A stretch of DNA of 64,000 nt from Micromonospora rhizosphaerae (GCF_900091465.1 NZ_FMHV01000002.1:1302001-1366000); one strand, 5' to 3'; shown: positions 1 through 9,404, counted from the first letter of the stretch. Made by a program: numbers and translations. Notes: a model not told the origin generated them from the sequence alone.

Positions 1-1167
1 GAGCAGCTCGCCGTCCAGCAGGGCACGTTCCAGCTCGCGCCGCTCCTCCCGCAGGTAGCCGGCCCGGTAGGCGGCGATCCGGTCACCCAGCCCGGGGACC
101 GCCTCGTCGAGCGCGCGCCGGGCGGTCGCGGCCACCACCTCGGCCCCGCGCCGGGAGCGGACGAAGGCGAGCGTGCGTACCCCCTCGACCACCGTGTCGG
201 CGAGCAGGTCGGCGGTCTCCCGCAGCGCGGATCGACGCACCGGCGCCAGATCGGCGGCCTCGTCCATCGCCGGATGCGGCAGCAGCGGCGGCTCCCAGAG
301 CGCGAAGGTCACCCCGCCGCGCGGCGAGGTGTCCTCGGTGACGGCCCTCACCGGCAGGCCGGTGAGCCGGCCGCCCGCCGTCGCCGGGTCGCCCGACGTC
401 GCGGAGGCCAGCACGAACACCGGCGTACTACCGAAGCGCGCGCACTGCCGCCGCAGCCGGCGCAGCACGTGCGCCACGTGCGAGCCGAACACGCCCCGGT
501 AGGTGTGGCACTCGTCGATCACCACGTACGCGAGCCGGCGCAGGAAGCCGGACCAGTGCGCGTGGCCCGGCAGGATGCCGTGGTGCAGCATGTCCGGGTT
601 GGTCAGCACGAACCGGGAGTGCCGGCGGATCCACTCCCGTTCGGCGCGCGGGGTGTCCCCGTCGTAGCAGGCGGGGCGTACCCCGTCGAGCTCCAGCGCG
701 GCGACCGCGCGCAACTGGTCGGCGGCGAGCGCCTTGGTCGGCGCCAGGTAGAGCACCGTGGCCCGGGGGTCGGCGAGCAGGGTGGTCAGCGCCGGGAGCT
801 GGTACGCCAGCGACTTGCCGGACGCCGTGCCGGTGGCCACGACCACGTGCTTCCCGGCGTACGCCAGCTCGGCGGCCTCGGCCTGGTGCCGCCACGGGGC
901 GACCACGCCGCGCCGGGCGAACGCCGCCCGCAGCTCCTCGGGGGCCCACTCCGGCCACGGCGCCGGCTCGCCGGCGCGGGCCGGCACCCGCTCGACGTGG
1001 GTGACCGGGTCGGCGCCGTGGTGCCGGGCGCGCAGCCGACGAAGCAGCTCGGCCGGCGGTCGGCCGGGGCCGGCGCCGGCGGATACGGTGGCTGCGGACG
1101 ACGGCTTCAGCTCGCGGCGCGGCGATAGACGCGTCGAGCTGAAGCTGTCGGAGGTCACGTCCTGCAC
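1..1167 (-). CDS. DEAD/DEAH-box helicase, partial (C-terminus beyond window)
   Basis: ATP-dependent superfamily 2 helicase N-terminal part. Translating the minus strand gives a Walker A motif ([16 protein letters not shown], near 805-855), a DECH Walker B box ([16 protein letters not shown], near 495-540), the SAT motif ([10 protein letters not shown]) and the start of helicase domain 2 ([15 protein letters not shown]). This resembles the YprA/DUF1998-type helicases of actinobacteria. The gene runs off the left edge, so its C-terminal domain is not visible. Two in-frame GTG codons at 1167 and 1158 are candidate starts; neither has a strong ribosome site. It is divergent from the BldG-like gene at 1296. 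A longer reading on the same strand in another frame is a shadow. Helicase identity is firm; substrate and role are not deducible here. Confidence 0.85.
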   Translation of the reverse strand, partial: MQDVTSDSFSSTRLSPRRELKPSSAATVSAGAGPGRPPAELLRRLRARHHGADPVTHVERVPARAGEPAPWPEWAPEELRAAFARRGVVAPWRHQAEAAELAYAGKHVVVATGTASGKSLAYQLPALTTLLADPRATVLYLAPTKALAADQLRAVAALELDGVRPACYDGDTPRAEREWIRRHSRFVLTNPDMLHHGILPGHAHWSGFLRRLAYVVIDECHTYRGVFGSHVAHVLRRLRRQCARFGSTPVFVLASATSGDPATAGGRLTGLPVRAVTEDTSPRGGVTFALWEPPLLPHPAMDEAADLAPVRRSALRETADLLADTVVEGVRTLAFVRSRRGAEVVAATARRALDEAVPGLGDRIAAYRAGYLREERRELERALLDGELL

Positions 1168-1295
1168 TCTCGCACTGGTGTTCGGAGATGGAAACCCGGG
1201 GGGCGTGGATATGGGAAGCCTGCGCCGGTGGCCATGGGGGTCATCGGCCGGGATGGTTAGATGCCCAGGAGAGTTTACGGCTCGAGGAGGGACCG

Positions 1296-1652
1296 ATGGA
1301 GCTGTCGCTGGCGACCCGCGCCGTGGGGGAGCACACGGTGCTCGAGGTCGGCGGTGAGGTGGACGTCTACACCGCGCCGCGCCTCCGGGAACGGCTCCTC
1401 GAACTGATCGACGGTGGTGCCCGCCAGGTCGTGGTCGACCTGGGCCGGGTGGACTTCCTCGACTCGACCGGCCTCGGCGTGCTGGTCGGGGCGCTCAAGC
1501 GGCTCCGCGCCGCCGGCGGTTCGTTCGCCCTGGTCTGCGACAAGGAGCCGCTGCTCAAGATCTTCCGGATCACCGCGCTGGACCAGGTCTTTCCGCTGCA
1601 CCCGACGGTCGACGCGGCGGTCAGCGCCGACCCGACCGGCACCGGCGCGTGA
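1296..1652 (+). CDS. bldG: STAS-domain anti-sigma factor antagonist, BldG-like
   Basis: A 118-residue single STAS domain protein. In the family the unphosphorylated form binds an anti-sigma kinase and releases a sigma factor; phosphorylation of a conserved serine switches it off. The signature is visible as [14 protein letters not shown], where the Ser of DSTG is the expected phosphosite. The ATG at 1296 is chosen because a GAGGAGG ribosome site lies at 1284-1290; a longer in-frame reading from 1188 lacks one. It overlaps the next gene at GTGATG, so the two are translationally coupled as antagonist and kinase. The neighbourhood (helicase upstream, anti-sigma kinase and pyrophosphatase downstream) matches what I recall of Streptomyces bldG, so the symbol is given with moderate certainty; RsbV-type is the generic alternative. 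Confidence 0.85.
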   Translation: MELSLATRAVGEHTVLEVGGEVDVYTAPRLRERLLELIDGGARQVVVDLGRVDFLDSTGLGVLVGALKRLRAAGGSFALVCDKEPLLKIFRITALDQVFPLHPTVDAAVSADPTGTGA

Positions 1653-2086
1653 TGGCGACGGTCCGGCTCTCCTTCTCGCCCGCCCCGGTGCACGTCCGCA
1701 CCGCCCGCCTGGTCGGCGTCGCGGTGGCCCGCCGCGCCGGCGTACGTGAGGATCTGCTCGACGAGGTCCGCCTGGCCATCGGTGAGGCGTGCACCCGGGC
1801 GGTCGCCCTGCACCGGCAGTACGGCCTGCCCGATCCGGTGCTGGTGGAGATGTCCGACACCGGCGCGTATACGGTGCGGGTGGTGGACCGGGCCCCGATC
1901 GAGGCCGGCATCGGTCTCGCCGCGCTGCCGCCGGACGAGCTGGCCAAGGAGTCGCTCAGCGAGGACGCGCTGACCACCGGCGTCGGCTTCGCCCTGCTCG
2001 CCGGCTTCGTCGAGGACCTGCAGGTCCGTCCGGTCGACGAGGGCATCGGCACCGAGGTCCGGATGGTCTGGCCGGTCGGCCGCTGA
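1652..2086 (+). CDS. Anti-sigma factor kinase, RsbW/HATPase type
   Basis: A 144-residue GHKL-type ATPase, the expected partner that phosphorylates the preceding STAS protein and sequesters a sigma factor. The N-box is seen as DEVRLAIGEACTRAV and a glycine-rich ATP lid region as TGVGFALLAGF. The G1 box is weakly conserved (VRVVDRAP), as in many short RsbW-like proteins. The start overlaps the upstream stop: GTG at 1649 and ATG at 1652 are both possible, and coupling holds either way. A strong 12-bp terminator follows at 2106. Which sigma factor it controls cannot be told from the window. Confidence 0.8.
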   Translation: MATVRLSFSPAPVHVRTARLVGVAVARRAGVREDLLDEVRLAIGEACTRAVALHRQYGLPDPVLVEMSDTGAYTVRVVDRAPIEAGIGLAALPPDELAKESLSEDALTTGVGFALLAGFVEDLQVRPVDEGIGTEVRMVWPVGR

Positions 2087-2105
2087 CCTGAGTCTCATCC
2101 GCGCA

Positions 2106-2134
2106 GGCCGCGTTCCCGCCCCGGGAACGCGGCC
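2106..2134 (+). terminator. Intrinsic-type terminator after the BldG operon
   Basis: A perfect 12-bp inverted repeat (ggccgcgttccc and its complement) with a 5-nt loop begins 19 nt after the anti-sigma kinase stop. It lacks a clear U tract, as is usual in high-GC actinobacteria. Confidence 0.75.
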
Positions 2135-2216
2135 TCATCGTGTTGACCGGCCTTTATATCAGATTTCTCCTCATATCACAGCGATGAAGATCATCCGGGC
2201 AGGGCGCACCCTCGGT

Positions 2217-2246
2217 GTGACCTCGAACACTGCGTGGGGCTACAGT
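2217..2246 (+). promoter_or_regulatory. Candidate vegetative promoter for the pyrophosphatase
   Basis: GTGACC at 2217 and TACAGT at 2241 are separated by 18 bp, matching a housekeeping actinobacterial promoter, and give a leader of about 145 nt. The 312-bp stretch 2087-2398 holds this, the terminator at 2106 and no gene that I can support. The long leader could hold control elements, but no riboswitch was recognised. Confidence 0.35.
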
Positions 2247-2398
2247 ACGCGGGTTGTCAGCAAGTGATCCTTCCCGCAGCCAGCGGGAACGGGTCGCTGG
2301 TCCGCCGGGGCGGGTTGGCGCGCTGGCGAGTCCGCATCCAGGCGTCGGCCCGTGCGTCTCCACGGACCGGCGCGAGTGTTCGGTACAGGAGGACATAG

Positions 2399-4759
2399 AT
2401 GTCCGGGACCTTGGCCGCCGACGGCGGCGCACTGTCCCTTTCCGGAGGAAACCTGACGTACGTCGTCATCGCCGCGGTCATCGCGCTGGTGGCGCTCGTC
2501 TTCGCCGCCGCCTTGACCAAGGCCGTGCTGGCAGCCGGTAAGGGCACCACCAACATGCAGGAGATCTCCGGGGCCGTGCAGGAGGGCGCGTCGGCGTACC
2601 TGCTCCGGCAGTTCCGGACCCTGGCGATCTTCGTCGTCATCGCCGTCGTGCTGCTGTTCCTGCTGCCGGTGCACGACACCGACGGCAGCGAGACCCTGGT
2701 GAAGATCGGCCGGTCGGCCTTCTTCGTGGTGGGCGCCGGGTTCAGCGCGTTCATCGGCGGCGCCGGCATGTGGCTGGCCACCCGCGCCAACCTGCGGGTC
2801 GCCGCGGCGGCCCGGGAGCGCGAGGGCGGCCGCGAGGGCGCCATGAAGATCGCCTTCCGGACCGGCGGCGTGGTCGGCTTCCTCACCGTCGGCCTCGGCC
2901 TCTTCGGCGCGGCGCTGGTCGTCATGCTCTACAAGGGCGACGCCCCGACCGTGCTGGAGGGCTTCGGCTTCGGCGCCGCGCTGCTCGCCATGTTCATGCG
3001 GGTCGGCGGCGGCATCTTCACCAAGGCCGCCGACGTCGGCGCCGACCTGGTCGGCAAGGTCGAGCAGGGCATCCCGGAGGACGACCCGCGCAACGCCGCC
3101 ACCATCGCCGACAACGTGGGCGACAACGTCGGCGACTGCGCCGGCATGGCCGCCGACCTCTTCGAGTCGTACGCGGTCACCCTGGTCGCCGCGCTGATCC
3201 TGGGCCGCGCCGCGTTCGGCGAGACCGGTCTGGTCTTCCCGCTGATCATCTCCACCATCGGGGTGCTCGTCGCGATCGTCGGCGTCTTCATCACCCGGCT
3301 GCGCGCCTCCGACCGCAACGGCCTGACCGCCATCAACCGGGCCTTCTTCCTCTCCGCGCTGATCTCCGCGGTGCTGGTGGCGATCGCGGCCTTCGCCTAC
3401 CTCCCGGCGACCTTCGCCGAGCTGGAGGGCGGGCTGACCGGCATCGACCGCAACCCGCGGCTGGTGGCCATCGGCGCGGTGCTGATCGGCATCGTGCTGG
3501 CCGCCGCGATCCAGGCGCTGACCGGCTACTTCACCGAGACCAACCGGCGCCCGGTGCAGGACATCGGCAAGAGCTCGCAGACCGGGCCGGCCACGGTCAT
3601 CCTCGCCGGCATCAGCGTCGGCCTGGAGTCGGCGGTCTACTCGGCGCTGCTGATCGGGGCCGGCGTCTTCGGGGCGTTCCTGCTCGGCGGCAGCTCCATC
3701 ACGCTCTCGCTCTTCGCGGTCGCGCTGGCCGGCACCGGCCTGCTCACCACCGTCGGCGTGATCGTCGCGATGGACACCTTCGGCCCGATCTCCGACAACG
3801 CCCAGGGCGTGGCGGAGATGTCCGGCGACATCGACGAGCACGGCGCGCGGACGCTGACCGAGCTGGACGCGGTCGGCAACACCACCAAGGCGATCACCAA
3901 GGGCATCGCGATCGCCACCGCGGTCCTCGCCGCGACCGCGCTGTTCGGCTCGTACACCGACACGCTGAAGAACGCGTACGGCGACGCGAAGGTGCAGAAC
4001 GTCGAGGCCGCGATCGCCGACCTGCTGAACGTGGCGAACCCGCGCAACCTGGTCGGCCTGATCGTCGGCGCGGCGGTGGTCTTCCTCTTCTCCGGCCTGG
4101 CCATCAACGCGGTCTCCCGCTCGGCCGGCGCGGTCGTGATGGAGGTCCGCCGGCAGTTCCGCGAGCTGCCCGGGATCATGGACCGCACCCAGCGCCCGGA
4201 GTACGGCAAGGTCGTCGACATCTGCACCCGGGATGCGCAGCGCGAGCTGATGACCCCCGGTCTGCTGGCCATCATGGCGCCGATCGCGGTGGGCTTCGGC
4301 CTCGGCCCCGGTGCGCTGGCGTCCTACCTGGCCGGTGCGATCGGGGCGGGCACCCTGATGGCGGTCTTCCTGGCCAACTCCGGTGGCGCCTGGGACAACG
4401 CCAAGAAGATGGTCGAGGACGGCGCGTTCGGCGGCAAGGGCTCGGAGTCGCACGCCGCGACCGTCATCGGTGACACCGTCGGCGACCCGTTCAAGGACAC
4501 CGCCGGCCCGGCGATCAACCCGCTGATCAAGGTGATGAACCTGGTCTCGCTGCTGATCGCGCCGGCCGTGGTGGCCTGGAGCGTGGGCGACGACCAGAAC
4601 ACCGGCCTGCGGGTGACGATCGCGATCGTCGCCGCGCTGGTCATCGTGGCGGCGGTGGTGTTCAGCAAGCGCAAGGGTGTCGCCATGTCGGACTCCGGCG
4701 CCGGCACCGGCGCGGGCAGCCCCGAGGAGGAGGAGCGCCCGGAGCCGGTCACGGCCTGA
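2399..4759 (+). CDS. hppA: Membrane-bound proton-translocating pyrophosphatase, K+-independent type
   Basis: Integral membrane enzyme of 786 residues that hydrolyses pyrophosphate and pumps H+. The substrate-site motifs are visible: DVGADLVGKVEQGIPEDDPR, the DNVGDNVGDCAGMAADL acidic block, and near the C-terminus GGAWDNAKKMVEDG and GDTVGDPFKDTAGPA. About 15-16 hydrophobic segments fit the family. In GNTTKAITKG the lysine at about residue 497 replaces the alanine of K+-dependent enzymes, so the K+-independent class is predicted from established family knowledge. ATG 2399 has an AGGAGG ribosome site at 2387. A 10-bp hairpin terminator follows at 4778. Placement after bldG is as I recall in Streptomyces. 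Confidence 0.97.
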   Translation: MSGTLAADGGALSLSGGNLTYVVIAAVIALVALVFAAALTKAVLAAGKGTTNMQEISGAVQEGASAYLLRQFRTLAIFVVIAVVLLFLLPVHDTDGSETLVKIGRSAFFVVGAGFSAFIGGAGMWLATRANLRVAAAAREREGGREGAMKIAFRTGGVVGFLTVGLGLFGAALVVMLYKGDAPTVLEGFGFGAALLAMFMRVGGGIFTKAADVGADLVGKVEQGIPEDDPRNAATIADNVGDNVGDCAGMAADLFESYAVTLVAALILGRAAFGETGLVFPLIISTIGVLVAIVGVFITRLRASDRNGLTAINRAFFLSALISAVLVAIAAFAYLPATFAELEGGLTGIDRNPRLVAIGAVLIGIVLAAAIQALTGYFTETNRRPVQDIGKSSQTGPATVILAGISVGLESAVYSALLIGAGVFGAFLLGGSSITLSLFAVALAGTGLLTTVGVIVAMDTFGPISDNAQGVAEMSGDIDEHGARTLTELDAVGNTTKAITKGIAIATAVLAATALFGSYTDTLKNAYGDAKVQNVEAAIADLLNVANPRNLVGLIVGAAVVFLFSGLAINAVSRSAGAVVMEVRRQFRELPGIMDRTQRPEYGKVVDICTRDAQRELMTPGLLAIMAPIAVGFGLGPGALASYLAGAIGAGTLMAVFLANSGGAWDNAKKMVEDGAFGGKGSESHAATVIGDTVGDPFKDTAGPAINPLIKVMNLVSLLIAPAVVAWSVGDDQNTGLRVTIAIVAALVIVAAVVFSKRKGVAMSDSGAGTGAGSPEEEERPEPVTA

Positions 4760-4777
4760 GCGCGCCTGAACTGGCAG

Positions 4778-4811
4778 CGGTTCCCGGTCGGCACGCGCCG
4801 GCCGGGAACCG
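4778..4811 (+). terminator. Hairpin terminator after hppA
   Basis: A 10-bp perfect inverted repeat (cggttcccgg / ccgggaaccg) starts 19 nt after the hppA stop. Confidence 0.65.
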
Positions 4812-4868
4812 TGCCGTCCGGGGCCTGTCCGGCGAAACCTGACCGGTGGCACTTCCACCGGAAGGCCG

Positions 4869-4874
4869 TACGCT
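4869..4874 (+). promoter_or_regulatory. -10 box of a leaderless transcript
   Basis: TACGCT lies exactly 7 nt before the ATG at 4882, with no ribosome site between. This spacing puts transcription start at or next to the start codon and decides the start of the lipoprotein over the upstream in-frame ATG at 4846. Confidence 0.5.
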
Positions 4875-4881
4875 GCTTCGC

Positions 4882-5421
4882 ATGCGTACGCGCCGGGCGG
4901 CAACCGCCGGAAAGCTCACGGTGGTCCTGGCCACGCTGGTCCTCGTGGTCGCCGGCTGCGGCGGTCCCAGCCCCCGGGCCTGGGCCGCGTCGGTCTGCGA
5001 GGCGCTCGCCCCGTGGCGGGCGGAGATCAACAAGCTGACCAGCAGCACCCAGCAGCAGATGACCGCGCAGACCACCCCTGCGCAGGCGAAGGAGAACCTG
5101 GTCCGGCTCTTCGCCGGCGCGGAGCAGGCCAGCGAGACCGCCCGGCGCGAGGTGGAGGAGGCCGGCGTGCCGGAGACCGACCACGGCGAGGAAATCTCCG
5201 CCGGCTTCCGGGCCTCGCTGAGCAAGGTCCGAGACGCCTACGGGCAGGCCCGGGACACCATCGACGGGCTGGACACCGGTCAGGCCACTGCCTTCTACGA
5301 CGGGGTCCGGGCCGCCGTGGACACCCTCAACAAGGAGTACGACGCGAGCGCGCTGGACACCAGCAGGCTCAACTCGGAAGAGCTCAAACAGGCCTTCGAC
5401 GAGGTCCCGGAGTGTCGCTGA
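4882..5421 (+). CDS. Putative lipoprotein, function unknown
   Basis: A 179-residue exported protein. The N-terminus has Arg-rich, hydrophobic and lipobox parts (MRTRRAATAGKLTVVLATLV then VVAGC), so Cys at about residue 23 should be lipidated and the mature protein anchored outside the membrane. The mature part is mostly charged and helical, with no catalytic motif that I recognise. The start is set by the leaderless box at 4869. Its end overlaps the next gene by 10 bp, so the two are probably co-expressed. It lies between hppA and topA, a position where actinobacteria often carry such a lipoprotein. Confidence 0.8.
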   Translation: MRTRRAATAGKLTVVLATLVLVVAGCGGPSPRAWAASVCEALAPWRAEINKLTSSTQQQMTAQTTPAQAKENLVRLFAGAEQASETARREVEEAGVPETDHGEEISAGFRASLSKVRDAYGQARDTIDGLDTGQATAFYDGVRAAVDTLNKEYDASALDTSRLNSEELKQAFDEVPECR

Positions 5422-6023
5422 CGCCCCCTTCCCCCGACCCGGTCCGTCAGCTCTCGCTGTTCGGCACCGAGGCGGCCGACCCGTCCCTGGCGGACCTTGC
5501 CGGCCTGCTGGCCGGGCCGGGAGAGGTGGTCCGGATGGGCGGCACGGCCCGGCTGTCGGTGGTGGTGGACGCGGCGTGGCGGGTGCACGTGCTGGTGGCC
5601 GAGCTGGCCGCCCGGGGCGTGGCGGCGAGCTGGGAGCCGACCGAGGACGGGCGGCATCTGGTCCGCACCGCGTACGCCAGCACCCTGGCCCCGCTCGCGG
5701 TGGCCTGGCTGCGCGGCACGGCGAAGCGGCCGCCGCCCGCGTTCCACCTCAACGGGCGCCGGCTGCGGCTCTGGCTCGCCGCCGCCGGGGCCGCCGACCC
5801 ACCCGGCTTCCTGCTCCGGCTCGGCGCGACGGACCAGCCCTGCTGGGCGCAGGTCAGGGCGGCGTTGGCCGCGGTCGGCCTGCCCGGGGCGCTCCTCGAT
5901 CCGGAGGCGGGCGGGCCGGCGTACCGGATCATCGGCCGGCGGCGGCTGGCCCGGCTGGCCGAGCTGGTGGGTGACCGGCCACCCGCCGCGCCCGCCACCG
6001 ACTGGCCCGGCACCCCCGCCTGA
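5412..6023 (+). CDS. Conserved hypothetical protein upstream of topA
   Basis: A 203-residue cytoplasmic protein beginning at a GTG that overlaps the lipoprotein gene by 10 bp; a longer open frame from 5013 only reads through that gene. It contains no signal peptide or transmembrane segment and is rich in Leu, Ala and Arg. An internal region (AFHLNGRRLRLWLAAAG) and a C-terminal YRIIGRRRLARLAELVG block look conserved in character. I recognise it only as the actinobacterial protein commonly found just before topA; no function is known to me. The 3' end lies at the start of a 36-bp tandem duplication (6004-6066) that also copies the stop codon. Confidence 0.75.
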   Translation: MSLTPPSPDPVRQLSLFGTEAADPSLADLAGLLAGPGEVVRMGGTARLSVVVDAAWRVHVLVAELAARGVAASWEPTEDGRHLVRTAYASTLAPLAVAWLRGTAKRPPPAFHLNGRRLRLWLAAAGAADPPGFLLRLGATDQPCWAQVRAALAAVGLPGALLDPEAGGPAYRIIGRRRLARLAELVGDRPPAAPATDWPGTPA

Positions 6024-6092
6024 GCGCCCCGGCGCACCCGGCCCGGCACCCCCGCCTGAGCGCCCCGCGCGCGACTGGCCCGGCACTCCCGC
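6004..6092 (+). repeat. Tandem duplication across a stop codon, 36-bp period
   Basis: The 27-nt unit starting ggcccggcacccccgcctga is at 6004-6030 and again, identical, at 6040-6066; a third, shorter copy (gactggcccggcactcccgc) is at 6073-6092. The unit contains the TGA stop of the preceding gene. The rest of the 394-bp gap before topA (6093-6417) shows no gene or clear promoter. Confidence 0.8.
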
Positions 6093-6417
6093 GACGGCCC
6101 CGGGGCAACCCCCGCCGGCTGTCCGATCCTGGACACGCGGTCCGGCGGTTTGGGCGGGAAAACGGCCGGGTGTCCCCTCGGCCGAGGGTTTGCGATCGTC
6201 ACAGTGGCCCGCTCGGCGCCCTACCCACGGTGTACGGTGGCGCCGTCCGGCGGGAGATCCGCGCGGGCCGGCCGGTGGTCGCCACAACTGATCGGTTTGC
6301 CGCCCCCGAAACCCGAAACGCGGGCGGCGCGTTACGTTGGACATCCGGATCGGCGGGTCCGGCGGGTGCAACGCGGCCTGAAACGGGCATGTAGCAGGAG
6401 TGAGGTCGGAGAGAGAC

Positions 6418-9255
6418 GTGCCGAGCAATGCTGGAACCACCCGTCTGGTCATCGTCGAGTCACCGGCGAAGGCCAAGACGATCTCGGGCTACCTCGGCCC
6501 GGGGTACGTCGTGGAGGCAAGCTTCGGCCACGTCCGGGACCTCCCGCGCAACGCGGCCGAGGTGCCCCAGGGATATGAGGACAAGCCGTGGGCCCGGCTC
6601 GGCGTGGACGTCGACCACGGCTTCGCCCCGCTCTACGTGGTCAGCCCCGACCGGAAGAAGCAGATCACCAAGCTGAAGTCGCTGGCCAAGGAGGTGGACG
6701 AGATCTTCCTCGCCACCGACGAGGACCGCGAGGGCGAGGCGATCGCCTGGCACCTGGTGGAGACGCTCAAGCCCAAGGTGCCGGTCCGGCGGATGGTCTT
6801 CCACGAGATCACCAAGCCGGCGATCCAGGCGGCGGTCGCCAACCCCCGGGAGATCGACCAGGACCTGGTGGACGCCCAGGAGGCCCGGCGCATCCTGGAC
6901 CGGCTCTACGGCTACGAGGTCTCCCCGGTGCTGTGGCGCAAGGTCCGCAGCGGGCTGTCGGCGGGTCGGGTGCAGTCCGTGGCGACCCGGATCGTGGTCG
7001 AGCGGGAGCGGCAGCGGATGGCCTTCCGCACCGCCGAGTACTGGGACATCCTGGCCACGCTGGCGGTGGCCAACCGCGGCGAGGGGCCGCGCAACTTCAA
7101 CGCGACGCTGGTCGCGGTGAACGGCGACCGGATCGCCACCGGCAAGGACTTCGAGCCGACCACGGGTCGGGTGAAGGCCGGCGCCGGCGTGGTGCACCTC
7201 GACGAGGGCGGGGCGCGCGGGCTCGCCGCCCGGCTGGAGGGGCGACCCTTCACCGTCACCCGGGTCGAGGAGAAGCCCTACCGCCGTCGCCCGTACGCGC
7301 CGTTCATCACCTCCACGCTCCAGCAGGAGGCGGCCCGCAAGCTGCGGTTCTCGTCCCAGCAGACGATGCGCACCGCGCAGCGCCTCTACGAGAGCGGCTA
7401 CATCACCTACATGCGTACCGACTCGGTGAACCTGTCGGAGACCGCCATCGCGGCGGCCCGTCGGCAGATCATCGAGCTGTACGGCGAGCGCTGTGTGCCG
7501 CCGGAGCCGCGCCGCTACACCGGCAAGGTGAAGAACGCGCAGGAGGCGCACGAGGCGATCCGTCCGGCGGGGGACAACTTCCGCACCCCGGGCGAGGTGG
7601 CCAAGGAGCTGTCGGCCGAGGAGTTCAAGCTCTACGAGCTGATCTGGCGGCGGACCATCGCCTCGCAGATGACCGACGCGGTCGGCTCCAGCGTCTCGGT
7701 CCGCATCCGCGCGGTCTCCTCCGCGCAGGAGGAGGCCGACTTCGGCGCGACCGGTAAGACCATCACCGACCCGGGCTTCCTGCGGGCGTACGTCGAGTCG
7801 AGCGACGACGAGAACGCCGAGGCCGAGGATGCCGAGCGCCGGCTGCCCACGCTGGTCAAGGACCAGCCGCTGACCGCCGAGGAGCTGGCCGCGCAGGGCC
7901 ACCACACCCAGCCCCCGTCCCGCTACACCGAGGCGTCGCTGGTCAAGGCCCTGGAGGAGCTGGGCATCGGCCGCCCCTCGACGTACGCGTCGATCATGCA
8001 GACCATCCAGGACCGCGGGTACGTCTTCAAGCGCGGCCAGGCGATGATCCCGTCGTTCCTGGCGTTCGCGGTGATCGGGCTGATGGAGCGGCACTACCCG
8101 CGCCTGATCGACTACGACTTCACCGCCAGCATGGAGAACGAACTGGACGAGATCGCCGGCGGTGAGCACGCGGCGACCGACTTCCTCACCTCGTTCTACT
8201 TCGGCAGCGCCAACGGCGCCGGCGACCGGACCATCGCCCGCTCCGGGGGGCTGAAGAAGCTGGTCACCGAGAACCTCAGCGAGATCGACGCCCGCAGCGT
8301 CAACTCGATCCCGCTCTTCACCGACGACGAGGGGCGCGAGGTCGTCGTCCGGGTCGGCCGGTTCGGGCCGTATCTTCAGCGGACCGTGCCGGGCGAGCAG
8401 CCGGCCCCGAAGGCCGAGGGCGAGGAGGGCGGCGCCCCGGGCGACCGGGCGCCGATCCCCGAGGGGCTGGCGCCCGACGAGCTGACCCCGGAGAAGGTGC
8501 ACGAGCTGTTCCTCGGTGGCGGGGGCGAGCGCAAGCTCGGCGACGACCCGGCGACCGGCGAGCCGATCGTGCTCAAGTCCGGCCGGTTCGGCCCGTACGT
8601 GGCCAGCGGGGAGCGGAAGTCCTCGCTGCTGCGCTCGCAGTCGCCCGACTCGCTCACCTTCGAGGAGGCGTTGAAGCTGCTCAGCCTGCCCCGGCTGATC
8701 GGCACCGACCCCGAGGGCAACGAGGTCTTCGCCAACAACGGCCGCTACGGCCCGTACGTCAAGCGTGGTGACGAGTTCCGCTCGCTGGACTCGGAAGAGA
8801 AGATGTTCACCGTCACGCTGGACGAGGCGCTGGCCCTGCTGGCCGCCCCGAAGACCCGGCAGCGGCGGGCCGCCGCGCCTCCGCTGCGGGAGATGGGCGC
8901 CGACCCCTTGACCGAGAAGCCACTGGTGATCAAGGACGGCCGGTTCGGGCCGTACGTCACCGACGGAGAGACCAACGCGTCCCTGCGCCGGGGGCAGACC
9001 CCGGAGGCGTTGAGCCTGGAAGAGGCCTCGGAGATGCTCGCCGAGAAGCGGGCGAAGGGTCCGGCCCCGAAGAAGAAGGCGGCGGCGAAGAAGGCCGCCC
9101 CGGCGAAGAAGGCGGCGGCGAAGAAGACCGCGGCGGCCGCCAAGTCAACGGCGGCCAAGAAGACGACGACCGCCAAGGCGACCACGGCGAAGAAGGCCGC
9201 GGCCAAGAAGGCGGCCCCGAGGAAGGCCGCCACCGGCAGCGCCGCGGAGGAGTGA
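6418..9255 (+). CDS. topA: DNA topoisomerase I (type IA)
   Basis: Relaxes negatively supercoiled DNA through a transient 5' phosphotyrosine link. The 945-residue product starts with the Toprim domain (LVIVESPAKAK; acidic triad in ATDEDREGEA, D101/D103/E105 by this start). The catalytic tyrosine is in ITYMRTDS, Tyr331. C-terminal repeats of the RFGPYV type occur about four times (RVGRFGPYLQ, KSGRFGPYVA, NNGRYGPYVK, KDGRFGPYVT). They are followed by a Lys/Ala-rich tail of about 60 residues typical of actinobacterial TopA, thought to aid processivity; there is no zinc-finger domain. GTG 6418 is chosen for the GGAGAG ribosome site at 6409; a GTG at 6400 in frame overlaps its own putative site. 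Confidence 0.97.
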   Translation: MPSNAGTTRLVIVESPAKAKTISGYLGPGYVVEASFGHVRDLPRNAAEVPQGYEDKPWARLGVDVDHGFAPLYVVSPDRKKQITKLKSLAKEVDEIFLATDEDREGEAIAWHLVETLKPKVPVRRMVFHEITKPAIQAAVANPREIDQDLVDAQEARRILDRLYGYEVSPVLWRKVRSGLSAGRVQSVATRIVVERERQRMAFRTAEYWDILATLAVANRGEGPRNFNATLVAVNGDRIATGKDFEPTTGRVKAGAGVVHLDEGGARGLAARLEGRPFTVTRVEEKPYRRRPYAPFITSTLQQEAARKLRFSSQQTMRTAQRLYESGYITYMRTDSVNLSETAIAAARRQIIELYGERCVPPEPRRYTGKVKNAQEAHEAIRPAGDNFRTPGEVAKELSAEEFKLYELIWRRTIASQMTDAVGSSVSVRIRAVSSAQEEADFGATGKTITDPGFLRAYVESSDDENAEAEDAERRLPTLVKDQPLTAEELAAQGHHTQPPSRYTEASLVKALEELGIGRPSTYASIMQTIQDRGYVFKRGQAMIPSFLAFAVIGLMERHYPRLIDYDFTASMENELDEIAGGEHAATDFLTSFYFGSANGAGDRTIARSGGLKKLVTENLSEIDARSVNSIPLFTDDEGREVVVRVGRFGPYLQRTVPGEQPAPKAEGEEGGAPGDRAPIPEGLAPDELTPEKVHELFLGGGGERKLGDDPATGEPIVLKSGRFGPYVASGERKSSLLRSQSPDSLTFEEALKLLSLPRLIGTDPEGNEVFANNGRYGPYVKRGDEFRSLDSEEKMFTVTLDEALALLAAPKTRQRRAAAPPLREMGADPLTEKPLVIKDGRFGPYVTDGETNASLRRGQTPEALSLEEASEMLAEKRAKGPAPKKKAAAKKAAPAKKAAAKKTAAAAKSTAAKKTTTAKATTAKKAAAKKAAPRKAATGSAAEE

Positions 9256-9306
9256 CCGACCGGGCGGATCCAGAGCCGGGCGGTGACGGGTCGACGGCGG
9301 CGCAGG

Positions 9307-9334
9307 CCGCCGCGGTGCGCGCGGACCGCGGCGG
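9307..9334 (+). terminator. Hairpin terminator after topA
   Basis: Perfect 10-bp arms (ccgccgcggt / accgcggcgg) with an 8-nt loop, 51 nt after the topA stop. Confidence 0.55.
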
Positions 9335-9404
9335 GACGTGCCGCAGCGCGCCCCTAACGGGGTAACTGCGCGTTTCAACCCCCGGTCGGTGGGCGCTGCC
9401 CGCC

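Noticed and set aside
2240..4903. Open frame of 887 codons on the minus strand
   Set aside because: Antisense shadow of hppA; biased Arg/Gly/Asp/His composition and no domain.
9050..9240. Unusual repeat at the topA 3' end
   Set aside because: Codon repetition from the Lys/Ala tail, normal for actinobacterial topoisomerase I; the same explains 59240-59440 in ku.
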